Below, one piece after another: positions 14,900 to 22,639 of a DNA stretch of 32,094 nt. Position 1 is the stretch's first letter. Each line of letters begins with the position of its first letter. This DNA comes from CAZVYJ01 sp964631565 (lineage in GTDB: Bacteria; Planctomycetota; Phycisphaerae; SM23-33): contig CAZVYJ010000031.1 of NCBI GenBank assembly GCA_964631565.1, positions 1-32,094 of the forward strand, in the 5' to 3' direction. The notes under the pieces are model-generated. The model saw only the letters and a program-made list of their open reading frames with translations. It was not told the DNA's origin and made no database searches. The translations under genes were made by a program, and so were the position numbers.

Positions 14900-15310
14900 T
14901 CAGACGTCACGGCTGAGCAGCGTCAGCTTGCCCGCTTTTACGCCGACGATGGAAACAATCGTATCGCCCAGCCGGCGGAGCTGTGCAGCCGTGCCCTGCA
15001 TGAGAATTACTTCCAGGCACTTATCATGGTCCAGGTGCACATGCTGGCTGCACATGATGGCGTGATGGTCCTCATGCTGGAGATGCGTAATTTCCTGGGC
15101 GAGCGACCGCATGGCGTGGTCGTAGATGATGCTCAGCACGGCGACCACCCTGGCGTTCGGATCTTCCCACTGGGCCTCTATGAGGACCGAGCGGATAAGG
15201 TCGCGAACCGCCTCTGAGCGGTTGGTGTAGCCGTGGGCGGCCATCCACTTGTCGAACTTCCTGAGCAGGTCGTTGTCTATAGCCAGTGCCGTTCGTGTAA
15301 GTTTGTTCAT
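14900..15310 (-). CDS. nikR: Nickel-responsive regulator NikR
   Basis: 136 residues, full length. Residues 1-45 form the ribbon-helix-helix DNA-binding domain (TRTALAIDNDLLRKFDKW, then NRSEAVRDLIR). The C-terminal ACT-like domain carries the high-affinity nickel ligands, aligned with E. coli H76, H87, H89 and C95 as H79, H90, H92 and C98 in the LQHEDHH and QHVHLDHDKC segments. NikR binds Ni(II) and represses nickel-uptake or nickel-enzyme genes. None of those are in this window, so its targets lie elsewhere. The ATG at 15310 is preceded by GGAAGGCGAAGG. I did not find the E. coli-type GTATGA-N16-TCATAC operator nearby. Confidence 0.93.
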   Translation of the reverse strand: MNKLTRTALAIDNDLLRKFDKWMAAHGYTNRSEAVRDLIRSVLIEAQWEDPNARVVAVLSIIYDHAMRSLAQEITHLQHEDHHAIMCSQHVHLDHDKCLEVILMQGTAAQLRRLGDTIVSIVGVKAGKLTLLSRDV

Positions 15311-15409
15311 AGCCTTCGCCTTCCGGCGGACATATTACTCCATCCTGTCGTACATGAGGAAGACCAAAGCATCTTGAAAAGCGGCGGAGTTTGGGCGATG
15401 ATAATATCC

Positions 15410-15458
15410 GTTACCGATGCGGTTAACGCCGTAACAAAGGGGCTTGCCCCTAAGGGGC
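15410..15458. other. Competing inverted repeats ahead of the 15486 gene
   Basis: GTTAC (15410-15414) pairs with GTAAC (15431-15435), and then GGGG (15439-15442) can pair with CCCC (15447-15450), which can alternatively pair with GGGG (15454-15457). The two G-C hairpins are mutually exclusive. They end 28 bp before the start codon. Function unknown. Confidence 0.3.
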
Positions 15459-15485
15459 GAGAAAGTCAGGACAAGGAAAAATGAA

Positions 15486-16172
15486 ATGAGATACCCAAGA
15501 GACCAGATGCAGCAGCAGCCGATGTATTATCCCACGCGCGAAGGCGGAGCCGCCAAGACTGCCGCCATAATACTTGGCATATTGTGCGGTGCTCTTTTCA
15601 TCGGACTGCTGGCTGTCACTGTTCAGCTGATGGATAAAAGCGACGAGCTGGCGTCGAAAGTCGCCACCATTAATGAAAAAAACCAGGAGATCGACGAGTT
15701 GAAGCTGGGGGTCATGCGCAAGAAGGAAATCGAATCGGCCGCTCATGTCACCGGCGCCGATGGAGGCCCGGTGGATAAAGACTGGCGCAGATGGTACGAC
15801 AGATGCAAGGAGCTTGAAGGCGAGCTTGCCGCCATGGTCGAGCAGGCGCAGTTTTACAAAGACCTCGTGCCCACGGATATACTCGAGAAAAATGAGGATG
15901 TCTTCGTAAAGGAGGCTGACCTGAAAATCGGGTCCGACTCGATGTATCTGACGATGACGCTTGTGAACAAGGGCAACACGTCCCTTAACAACGTTACGGG
16001 CAAAGTATCTTTCTTCAATGATAACCTTATCGTCAAGGAAATACCTTTCACCGCGCCGCTGCTTGAGCCCAGTTCGGAAACAAAGTTCCAGCTGCCGCCG
16101 ATTCCGCTGATTGACCAGTCGCACTACCGGATTCAACTGACAGCCGGCAACAGGCCTTATGATCGCCATTAA
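15486..16172 (+). CDS. Hypothetical single-pass membrane protein with coiled coil
   Basis: 228 residues from the ATG at 15486, with AAGGAAA nearby; the frame is open to 15444 but that stretch includes the G-C hairpins. A Gln/Met/Tyr-rich N-terminus (about 20 residues) precedes a membrane segment around residues 24-47 (AAIILGILCGALFIGLLAV). A heptad-like Lys/Glu-rich region follows (about 52-125). The last third (135-228) alternates hydrophobic residues in a beta-sandwich-like way (DSMYLTMTLVNKGNTSLNNV), resembling FxLYD-type extracytoplasmic domains. I do not recognise the family. It stops 2 bp before the next gene, so the two may be cotranscribed with the LPS-type cluster. Confidence 0.65.
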   Translation: MRYPRDQMQQQPMYYPTREGGAAKTAAIILGILCGALFIGLLAVTVQLMDKSDELASKVATINEKNQEIDELKLGVMRKKEIESAAHVTGADGGPVDKDWRRWYDRCKELEGELAAMVEQAQFYKDLVPTDILEKNEDVFVKEADLKIGSDSMYLTMTLVNKGNTSLNNVTGKVSFFNDNLIVKEIPFTAPLLEPSSETKFQLPPIPLIDQSHYRIQLTAGNRPYDRH

Positions 16173-16174
16173 CG

Positions 16175-17329
16175 ATGGGGCCTCACGACATTCCGCACAG
16201 ATTAACTTCGCACCCTTGCCCCGGATGCGCGGTTGAGTTTATCATTCCGCCCGTGACACGAGCTTTACACATAATCGACGCATCGACGCGGCGCGACTGC
16301 CTGGAGCAGCTCGCGCTGCTTGCCGGCGAAAACGACGAGGTTGTTTCGCTCGGCCCGAGGCCGACGAGCACGGATATCGGCATAAAGGTCGAGCAGGTTC
16401 ACCGCCCGCTCGGCCTGGCAAGGCTCTGCGCTTACAGGCTCGCGAGCAAGGCGGCGGACTTCAAAATAATCCATGTCTGGTCGTACGATGCATTCCTGGC
16501 CGGCAGGAGTCTCGCCCAGCAGTTCGGCAGCCGGCTGGTGCTGTCGCTACCATACGTCTCTCCGGAAGTCGCCAAGGCCCCAATCCGCCGGGCCGCCCGC
16601 GAAGGCCTGCTCAGGATAACCGTGCCCACCGAAGCCGCCCGGAAGCAGTTAATCGCAGGCGGCGTCACCGCCGATGCGATATGCGTACTCCCGCCGGCTG
16701 CGAAGGCAATCCCGGATATCGCAACCCGCCGGGCAGCCGTCCGAAAGCGACTGGGAATCGGGAACGATCTGCTTATGGTGGCGCCCGCGGAGATGACGCT
16801 TTACGCCGGGCACGAGTTCGCCTCGTGGTCGCACGCGGTAATGAACGAACTTGGAATCTTCATGATGCTGATGCTTCCCGGCCGCGGACCTGCCGAACGG
16901 CGAGTGAACTTTTTTGCGCATACCACCGGTTTCGATGACCGGCTTTTCATAACCGAGAACCGCTTCAGCCGGGACGACGCCCTGGCGGCTGCGGACGTGG
17001 CCGTCTTCTTCTACAGGCAGGACAGCGGCGTTTCGTCGCTTGTGGCGGCCATGGCGTCGTCGATACCGGTCGTCGGCTCCGCCACGCCGGACATCGCCGA
17101 GATTGCTCCGCACGGAAAGGTTTCGCTGCTGTCGATACCGCGCGACCCGCGGACGGCTTCCGCAGCCCTGAAGGAGCTTATCGAAAACCGGCAGGCCACA
17201 GCGAAGCGAGTCGCCGCCGCCAAGCTTCTGGCCGAGGAAAGATTTTCGCCGGCAGGCAGTCGCGATGTTCTCAATGCAATCTACTCTGTCGGCGATGCCG
17301 ACAGCGACGGGTTGTTGAAGAGCAGTTGA
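16175..17329 (+). CDS. Glycosyltransferase family 4-like protein
   Basis: 384 residues from the ATG at 16175; a GTG at 16253 would skip a poorly structured 26-residue leader and start directly at the first beta strand (TRALHIIDAS), and may be the true start. Neither has a good ribosome binding site. The fold looks like GT-B: an N-terminal half with KIIHVWSYDAFLAG, and a C-terminal half with MLMLPGRGPAE, a DALAAADVAVFFYRQDSGVSS donor-site stretch, and IPVVGSATPDIAEI, where GT4 enzymes carry the E-x7-E region. Here the first position reads Asp/Ser, so the motif is divergent. Donor and acceptor are unknown. Position ahead of a WaaP-like kinase and a heptosyltransferase suggests LPS-core or surface-glycan assembly. 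Confidence 0.72.
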   Translation: MGPHDIPHRLTSHPCPGCAVEFIIPPVTRALHIIDASTRRDCLEQLALLAGENDEVVSLGPRPTSTDIGIKVEQVHRPLGLARLCAYRLASKAADFKIIHVWSYDAFLAGRSLAQQFGSRLVLSLPYVSPEVAKAPIRRAAREGLLRITVPTEAARKQLIAGGVTADAICVLPPAAKAIPDIATRRAAVRKRLGIGNDLLMVAPAEMTLYAGHEFASWSHAVMNELGIFMMLMLPGRGPAERRVNFFAHTTGFDDRLFITENRFSRDDALAAADVAVFFYRQDSGVSSLVAAMASSIPVVGSATPDIAEIAPHGKVSLLSIPRDPRTASAALKELIENRQATAKRVAAAKLLAEERFSPAGSRDVLNAIYSVGDADSDGLLKSS

Positions 17330-17344
17330 ACACATCGCTATAAT
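17315..17344 (+). promoter_or_regulatory. Promoter of the tandem kinase gene
   Basis: TTGAAG (17315-17320), 18-bp spacer, perfect TATAAT (17339-17344). The box overlaps the end of the preceding glycosyltransferase region and starts RNA near 17351, about 30 nt before the kinase ATG. Confidence 0.5.
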
Positions 17345-17381
17345 GCCGCCTTGCATGATTGCGCTCGAGGTCTTGTAGTCT

Positions 17382-19139
17382 ATGCCCGAATCCGCCAGGC
17401 ACAAAAACAGGCCGTCTCACACCAGCGGCAATGTCACCTTTGCCGACGCCGACGCCGCTGCGCTGCTTGCGGACCATGTGGATGTATTGAACAATCCACA
17501 GGGGCGACTGGAACAGATCAAACAGAATGCTTCCCGCACGGTTTTCCGCGGGCATATCGGCGACGTCGAATTTTATCTCAAGCATTTCCACAGCCGGACA
17601 ATCCCACATCGGCTCGCCAGGATAATGGGTTTCTCCGAGGCCGGGCGTGAAATGCGTTTCAGCCAATATCTCACCGACCACGGCGTTCCGACCCCTCCGC
17701 CGCTGGCGATGATGTGCGGAGGCGGCAAGGAGTGGCTCGTGACGAAGGCCGTCGCCCCCGCTACCCCTGCCGACCAGTGGCATCTCAGGCAGCTTCATAG
17801 CGGGCCGGAGGGCTGGCGGACCATTCAGAAAGTAATCGTCGCGCTAGGCAGCATGATAGGGCGCATGCACGCCGCCGGCGTCATGCACGGCGACCTGCAC
17901 TGCGGAAACGTACTGGTCCGCACCGACACGGACCCGCCGAAACTCGTGCTTACCGACCTGCACCGCGTCCGCAGACGCCGCAAAATTTCGCGCAGGGCGC
18001 GTGTGATTAACCTAGCGCAGCTTTTCCACGACAGGTTCACATTCACCAGCCGGACCGAGCGGCTGCGATTCCTCACCGAGTATCTCCGTGTCAGCGGCGA
18101 GAGCGACAAGCTGCGAAGCTGGCAGCAGATGATCGAACGCTTCGCCGCCCGGCACACCCGCCGGCAGCACGCACAGCGCGACAGGCGCATTTTCGGCAGA
18201 AACCAGTATTTCTCGCCCATAACCCTGCCGGGCGGCTGGCGGGGCAACGTCGTGCTTGCGTCCAAGCGCCGCACGGTGGGTTCGAAGGCCGCTGACATGG
18301 TGTTCGAACAGCGGGCCTGGCAGCAGGCCCTTTCCAACCCGGACGCCCTTTTCAGCGGCGACGGAGTGGAAGTCATAAAGGACTCCAAGTCCAGCCAGGT
18401 CGTCCGGAGAAAGCTGCAGATAGGCGAGCACAGCGTGGACGTGTTCATAAAACGCCCCCGGCGGAAAAAATCGTGGAAAATCCTGGCGGACTGCTTCCGC
18501 CAGTCCAGACCCGCCAGGGCGTTCCAGCTGGGGCACTCGCTGCTGACACGCAGAATACCGACCGCCCTGCCGCTGGCGACGCTGCGGAAACGCATCGGCC
18601 CGCTGCTGATCGACAGCATCCTGATAACCGAAGCCGTCGACGCCTGCCACCTCAACAAATTCCTCAATACGTGGCTGAGCAGCCCGCCGAAAGGCGACCG
18701 CCCGCTTGATGCGCAACAGCAGCATCGGCTGGGACAGGATGTTCTCTGGCAGCTGGGCCGGGTTCTTCAGCGGCTGCATGACAACTGTTTCCGCCATCGC
18801 GACCTGAAGGCGACCAATCTTCTGGTCTACTGGAAACCGGACGACCCGCCCTCGATAGTGCTCGTGGACCTCGACGGCGTCAGTCAGGTCAGGCGAGTCA
18901 CCATGCGACAGCGGTTCCAGGGCCTCATGAGGCTGAACGTTTCGCTGCTCGAATGCCCTGTGGTAAATCGGGCGGGACGGCTTAGAATGCTGTTAGGGTA
19001 TTTTCGCAGGCCCGGCAGCGGCAGAATAGAGTTCAAGCCATACTGGCGGGTGCTGGACGAATGGTCGGCCAAAAAACTCCAGCAGCAGATACGCTCGCGC
19101 CGCAAACGGCAGAAGGCCGTCAGGAGGCCGAAGTCATGA
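17382..19139 (+). CDS. Two-domain lipopolysaccharide kinase-like protein (tandem WaaP/Kdo-kinase fold)
   Basis: 585 residues, containing two kinase-fold domains in one chain. Domain 1 (about 50-260): ATP-binding K67 in EFYLKHF, catalytic loop HGDLHCGN (169-176), metal-binding D192 in VLTDLHR. Domain 2 (about 325-560): K357 in DVFIKRP, catalytic loop HRDLKATN (472-479), metal-binding D496 in VLVDLDG. Both keep the catalytic residues, so both may be active. The closest known roles are WaaP (heptose kinase) and KdkA (Kdo kinase) of LPS core. The stop overlaps the next start as ATGA, so it is translationally coupled to a GT9 heptosyltransferase, supporting a sugar-phosphorylation role. A protein-kinase role cannot be excluded. 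Confidence 0.78.
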   Translation: MPESARHKNRPSHTSGNVTFADADAAALLADHVDVLNNPQGRLEQIKQNASRTVFRGHIGDVEFYLKHFHSRTIPHRLARIMGFSEAGREMRFSQYLTDHGVPTPPPLAMMCGGGKEWLVTKAVAPATPADQWHLRQLHSGPEGWRTIQKVIVALGSMIGRMHAAGVMHGDLHCGNVLVRTDTDPPKLVLTDLHRVRRRRKISRRARVINLAQLFHDRFTFTSRTERLRFLTEYLRVSGESDKLRSWQQMIERFAARHTRRQHAQRDRRIFGRNQYFSPITLPGGWRGNVVLASKRRTVGSKAADMVFEQRAWQQALSNPDALFSGDGVEVIKDSKSSQVVRRKLQIGEHSVDVFIKRPRRKKSWKILADCFRQSRPARAFQLGHSLLTRRIPTALPLATLRKRIGPLLIDSILITEAVDACHLNKFLNTWLSSPPKGDRPLDAQQQHRLGQDVLWQLGRVLQRLHDNCFRHRDLKATNLLVYWKPDDPPSIVLVDLDGVSQVRRVTMRQRFQGLMRLNVSLLECPVVNRAGRLRMLLGYFRRPGSGRIEFKPYWRVLDEWSAKKLQQQIRSRRKRQKAVRRPKS

Positions 19140-20191
19140 AACCGGCAACTGAGCTTACGCCGCCGAAAAAGGTGCTGATAATCAAGCCGAGCTCCCTCGG
19201 CGACGTCGTCAGCGCCGTGCCGGTTCTGCGCGGCCTGAAGAGAACCTTCCCGCAGGTTCACGTGACGTGGATGCTGAGCAACACGTGCATGGACATCCTC
19301 GCCGACGATCCGGACCTCGACGAAATAATCCCGTTCGAGCGGAAGAAACTCGGCAGGATGCTTTACAATCCAAAATCGACGGTGGCGCTGTTCTCGCTGC
19401 TGCGGCAGCTCAGGAAGCGGAAATTCGACTGGGTCATCGACCTGCAGGGCCTGCTGCGAAGCGGCATATTCGCCCGGGCGACCAGGGCGCCATTGCGGGC
19501 GGGCTTCCGCGACACGCGGGAGAAACTGGCCAGGCTGTTCTACACCCGGCGAATAAAAACAGACGCACAGCACACCGTTGACAGGAACATAGAACTCGGG
19601 CGGCAGCTCGGCATCGACGCGACCGGTGACGACCTGAAGCTGCACGTTTCCGACAGGGGCCAGCGGTTCGCCGAGGCGACAATGGCGAAGCACAACCTTC
19701 AGCCCGGTAGGTTCGTAATATGCACACCGCCGACGCGCTGGCCGACAAAACTTTACCCGCCTCGCCTGTGGCGGAAAGTCATAGCCGAGCTGACCAAAAA
19801 CACGCGGGTTGTGCTCATCGGCGGACCGGGCGACGTGACCCTCTGCCGGACCGCAGCAGAAGGCATATCCAACGGCGTCGTGGACCTGGCCGGCCAGACT
19901 GACTTGCAGGAAATGGTCGGCATAATCGCTGCAAGCGGCGCGGTGGTATGCAGTGACTCGGCCGCCAGCCTCATCGCGCCCGCCGTCGGCGTGCCGGTGG
20001 TGGCGATGTTAGGCCCGACCCGGCCCGAACGGACCGGGCCTTACGGCGAAAACAATGTCGCCGTCGTCGCGGACGTCCCCTGCCAAGGGTGCCTTAAACG
20101 CAGCTGCAGCCACATAACCTGCATGGAACTCATTCCGCCGGCGAATGTCGTTGACGCCGCGGAACAGTTGTTGGCAGCACGGAGCAGTTGA
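19136..20191 (+). CDS. ADP-heptose:LPS heptosyltransferase-like glycosyltransferase, GT9
   Basis: 351 residues from the ATG at 19136, with AGGAGG ahead and a 4-bp ATGA overlap with the kinase gene. N-terminal motif KVLIIKPSSLGDVVSAVPVLRGL is the classic GT9 start (R/K-x-SSLGD-x-x-x-x-P). Later come TPPTRWPTKLYPPRLW, the donor-site block DLAGQTDLQEMVGIIAASG, then CSDSAASLIAPAVGVPVVAM and GPTRPERTGPYG, and the Cys-containing tail CQGCLKRSCSHITCM found in many RfaF/WaaC-like proteins. The usual S-D-T/S-G-P-x-H motif reads SDSAAS, a mild divergence. The enzyme would add heptose or a similar sugar to LPS core at the inner face of the inner membrane. It overlaps the DUF2062 gene by TGATG. Confidence 0.87.
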   Translation: MKPATELTPPKKVLIIKPSSLGDVVSAVPVLRGLKRTFPQVHVTWMLSNTCMDILADDPDLDEIIPFERKKLGRMLYNPKSTVALFSLLRQLRKRKFDWVIDLQGLLRSGIFARATRAPLRAGFRDTREKLARLFYTRRIKTDAQHTVDRNIELGRQLGIDATGDDLKLHVSDRGQRFAEATMAKHNLQPGRFVICTPPTRWPTKLYPPRLWRKVIAELTKNTRVVLIGGPGDVTLCRTAAEGISNGVVDLAGQTDLQEMVGIIAASGAVVCSDSAASLIAPAVGVPVVAMLGPTRPERTGPYGENNVAVVADVPCQGCLKRSCSHITCMELIPPANVVDAAEQLLAARSS

Positions 20192-20727
20192 TGCCGATAC
20201 AGTATCTGGCAAAACGAGTAAAGAAGTTCTTCGTCTACCGCGTGCTCAGCCTCGATGACACGCCGCACCGCATCGCGCTCGGCGTGGCGATCGGCATATT
20301 CGTCACATGGACGCCCACCATCGGCCTGCAGATGGCCCTGACAATCGCCCTGTCGCTGCTGCTGCGTGCGAACAAATTCGTCGGCGTGCCTTTTGTCTGG
20401 CTGAGCAACCCCTTCACGCTGGTGCCGGTATACGGCCCGAATTATATGGTGGGCAGCTGGATATTGGGCGGCAACTATACATGGTCCACATTTACAAACG
20501 CCATCGCCGAAGCGACAGCGTGCGAAGGCGGCTGGTGGGCTACAACATGTGCGTGGCTGAATGCCACCATGTCGATCTTCGCCCCGCTGTGGCTCGGCAG
20601 CATCATAGTCGGGCTTGCGCTGGCACTGATAAGCTATCCTGCAATTTACTGGGGCGTAGTGGCTTATCGCCGACATAAAAGACTGACCCATCTGGCCGAT
20701 ACGGAACAGAATAAAAATCCCCAGTAG
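20191..20727 (+). CDS. DUF2062 membrane protein
   Basis: 178 residues. The ATG at 20191 shares its A with the preceding TGA stop, so translation is coupled. The DUF2062 pattern is clear: DDTPHRIALGVAIGIFVTWTP at the start with PTIGLQM, then NPFTLVPVYGPNYMVGSWIL, followed by two more hydrophobic segments (about 130-165), giving around four membrane helices. The function of DUF2062 is not established; the domain often occurs next to or fused with glycosyltransferases, which agrees with the neighbourhood here. A short basic and polar tail ends the protein in the cytoplasm or periplasm. Confidence 0.85.
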   Translation: MPIQYLAKRVKKFFVYRVLSLDDTPHRIALGVAIGIFVTWTPTIGLQMALTIALSLLLRANKFVGVPFVWLSNPFTLVPVYGPNYMVGSWILGGNYTWSTFTNAIAEATACEGGWWATTCAWLNATMSIFAPLWLGSIIVGLALALISYPAIYWGVVAYRRHKRLTHLADTEQNKNPQ

Positions 20728-20843
20728 GCCCCGTATTCCGAATGCCGACTCCCGCCCGACTCGTCCGAAAGACCGGAATAAAAAATTTGCAGTCTTTGTC
20801 CCGCGCAGCAATTTCATGGTTTTTCCAACCGGCCGGATTCAGG

Positions 20844-20849
20844 TATAAT
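20844..20849 (+). promoter_or_regulatory. TATAAT box upstream of the DUF2617 gene
   Basis: A perfect -10 TATAAT with no good -35 at 16-18 bp (TTTTCC region). It is 28 bp before the start ATG at 20878. Confidence 0.4.
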
Positions 20850-20877
20850 TGGGGGTGAAGCTTCAGGAGTCGCTGTT

Positions 20878-21420
20878 ATGAGTATCGGTCAAAAGCAGAG
20901 CGTTGCCAACCTGCGGTTCTTCCTGTTCGACCGTCCCGTTCACCCGGAATTGTTCGACATACATTACGACCACCACGTGGTGAAGAAGGCTTATGAAGCA
21001 CAGATATGGGTAACAGGCTGCTCGCACGTCATCGGCTTTTTCCGCAACGGCAAAAGCCTGGTCGAACTGACCTCCGACAACGACGACCTGCTGCCCCAGA
21101 ACGGCCGGCTTCTGGAACTGCCGTTCCGCGGCGAGCGAGACCATCAGGTCACGCGGGCCGAGGGCATCAATTACATGATGAACTTCCAGGTCGAAACCAT
21201 GAGTCCGACCGTGTACTCCCAGACCCACCACGATCTGGCCCTGCTGGGCGCCAAGCGGGGACTTTTCGTGCCGTTCCCGATGTGGATGAGCCGGTCGCTG
21301 ACCCCCTTCACCTACATCCAGTACGAAGCCAAGCCAAACCAGCTGCACGTGTTCGCGTTTCATGCGTTCCCCGACGACCTGACGATGGTCAAGACGCAGT
21401 CGATTTTCGAGTTATCATAA
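20878..21420 (+). CDS. DUF2617-like protein of unknown function
   Basis: 180 residues; ATG at 20878 with CAGGAG upstream. The order of features fits DUF2617: an early hydrophobic strand followed by VTGCSHVIGFFRNG (the family's GASHxV-like segment), FRGERDHQVTRAEGINYMMNFQVETMSP (the YxFxxQ/RVExLSP-like segment), and a closing TYIQYEAKPNQLHVFAFHAFPDD. No transmembrane segment, catalytic motif or signal peptide is visible; it is probably cytoplasmic. The family name is a recollection that a profile search should confirm. It is transcribed from its own TATAAT box and is followed by a 165-bp gap. Confidence 0.65.
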   Translation: MSIGQKQSVANLRFFLFDRPVHPELFDIHYDHHVVKKAYEAQIWVTGCSHVIGFFRNGKSLVELTSDNDDLLPQNGRLLELPFRGERDHQVTRAEGINYMMNFQVETMSPTVYSQTHHDLALLGAKRGLFVPFPMWMSRSLTPFTYIQYEAKPNQLHVFAFHAFPDDLTMVKTQSIFELS

Positions 21421-21453
21421 GCTCCTTCCCTGCTGCAGGACGTCGTTTTTGGG

Positions 21454-21483
21454 GTTACATCGCCTGCCCGCCAAGTCTATAAT
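21454..21483 (+). promoter_or_regulatory. Promoter upstream of the STAS gene
   Basis: GTTACA (21454-21459, four of six), 18-bp spacer, perfect TATAAT (21478-21483). Identical TATAATGCCGC follows both here and at 17339. The leader to the ATG at 21586 would be about 95 nt. Confidence 0.5.
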
Positions 21484-21585
21484 GCCGCGTATTCAGATAA
21501 ATACGTTTAATGCAAACGGGCGGCACAGGCCTGCAGGCGATGCGGGACTCTGCAGAAACGCCACAGAACCCGAAAGGGGCCAATC

Positions 21586-21954
21586 ATGGCTAAAAGCGGC
21601 CTTGTCATATCGCAGATGCAGGATGTGACCGTAGCAAACTTCAACGAAAGCTCAATTCTCGAAACCGGCGCCGTCCAGGCGATTGCAAAAGAGCTTTATG
21701 CGATGATAGACGAGCAGGCCAGGAAAAAAGTCATCCTGGACTTCCACATGGTCAAGTTTCTCTCGTCGCAGATGCTCGGCGTCCTGATAGCCATGCACAA
21801 GAAGTCCGCCGAGATCGGCGGCAAGATAATAATCTGCGGGCTGAAGCCCGAGCTGTACAAGGTCTTCAAGATAACAAAACTCGACAAGCTGCTGAACTTC
21901 GCGTCCGACGAGGAGCAGGCGCTGAACAGTTTTGACATCTTCACACAACCATAG
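21586..21954 (+). CDS. STAS-domain anti-sigma factor antagonist-like protein
   Basis: 122 residues, a single STAS domain of normal length with GAAAGGGG as ribosome binding site. The DVTVANFNESSIL strand-turn is followed by KKVILDFHMVKFLSSQMLGVLIAMHKK, where S60 or S61 occupies the position phosphorylated in SpoIIAA/RsbV proteins. IIICGLKPELYKVFKITKLDKLLNF is the normal C-terminal half. Such proteins relay phosphorylation to sigma-factor or regulatory partner switches; the cognate kinase or phosphatase is not in this window. A DUF502 membrane protein begins 12 bp downstream on the same strand. Confidence 0.88.
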   Translation: MAKSGLVISQMQDVTVANFNESSILETGAVQAIAKELYAMIDEQARKKVILDFHMVKFLSSQMLGVLIAMHKKSAEIGGKIIICGLKPELYKVFKITKLDKLLNFASDEEQALNSFDIFTQP

Positions 21955-21966
21955 AGGCTGACTTCA

Positions 21967-22587
21967 ATGAACAAGCAGTTGGGTATTTTTCTGGCCGGCG
22001 TGCTGGTGGTCGTGCCGTTCGCGATATCGGTTTACCTGATATGGGCTGTCGGCGCGTGGGTCAACAAGCTGGGAACCGCCGCCCTGAGCATGTGCGGGAT
22101 AGACCATCCGATATCGCAGTGGATCGGCGCGCTGGTTGTGATTGTCGGCGTTTATTTCATAGGGCTGCTGACGCACTTCTGGATATTCAGGAAAATCGTC
22201 GATCTGTTCGAAAGGCTTTTCCGTCATGTTCCGGGCGTAAAGACTCTTTACGAGTCGGTTCGCGACCTGATGAAGCTTTTCGGGCCGAAATCCAGGAGAA
22301 TGGGCCAGGTCGTGCTTTACAGGCGGGAGGACGGCAGTTCTGCGAAGCTTGGCATACTCACCAGCGACAATCCGCCGGGCGTAAAGCCGCATGAAAACAA
22401 GGTAGCCGTCTATTTCCCGTTCAGCTACATGATCGGCGGGGAGATCATGTACGTATCCGCCGACAGGCTCGAATACGTCGACATACCTGTGGAAACCGCA
22501 CTGAAACTCTGCGCCACGGCGTATGTCGGAGCATCGGCCGACAAGGAATCCGACAAAACCGAAAGAACGGAAGCCGAAGCTGAATAG
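21967..22587 (+). CDS. DUF502 membrane protein
   Basis: 206 residues. Two N-terminal membrane helices (about 6-30 and 53-75) are followed by the DUF502 signature: FERLFRHVPGVKTLYESVRDL, then FGPKSRRMGQVVLYRRE, the GILTSDNPPG loop, and YFPFSYMIGGEIMYVSADRLEYVD, which matches the family's P-T-P-N-P-T-S/G-G region only loosely. The tail is acidic and charged (DKESDKTERTEAEAE). Family function is unknown. It probably shares the STAS transcript; the RND operon starts 52 bp further on with its own TATAAT box. Confidence 0.85.
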   Translation: MNKQLGIFLAGVLVVVPFAISVYLIWAVGAWVNKLGTAALSMCGIDHPISQWIGALVVIVGVYFIGLLTHFWIFRKIVDLFERLFRHVPGVKTLYESVRDLMKLFGPKSRRMGQVVLYRREDGSSAKLGILTSDNPPGVKPHENKVAVYFPFSYMIGGEIMYVSADRLEYVDIPVETALKLCATAYVGASADKESDKTERTEAEAE

Positions 22588-22595
22588 TTCTCGCC

Positions 22596-22601
22596 TATAA
22601 T
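22596..22601 (+). promoter_or_regulatory. TATAAT box upstream of the RND operon
   Basis: A perfect TATAAT with no recognisable -35 at the usual distance, 38 bp ahead of the RND exporter ATG. Confidence 0.35.
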
Positions 22602-22639
22602 CGAACAGGGACGTTGTGCTTTAACGAAAGGATTAGGCA

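Noticed and set aside
9500..15000. Attachment-site direct repeats flanking the cassette
   Set aside because: None was found by eye, and no tRNA gene, a usual target, is nearby; a computed repeat search is needed to be sure.
15311..15485. Possible NikR operator near nikR
   Set aside because: A GTACATGA string is the only half-site-like match and the GTATGA-N16-TCATAC pattern is absent.
20734..20780. Inverted repeat TATTCCG/CGGAATA after the DUF2062 gene
   Set aside because: Seven-bp arms with a 33-nt gap; likely chance, and there is no T run on the transcribed strand.
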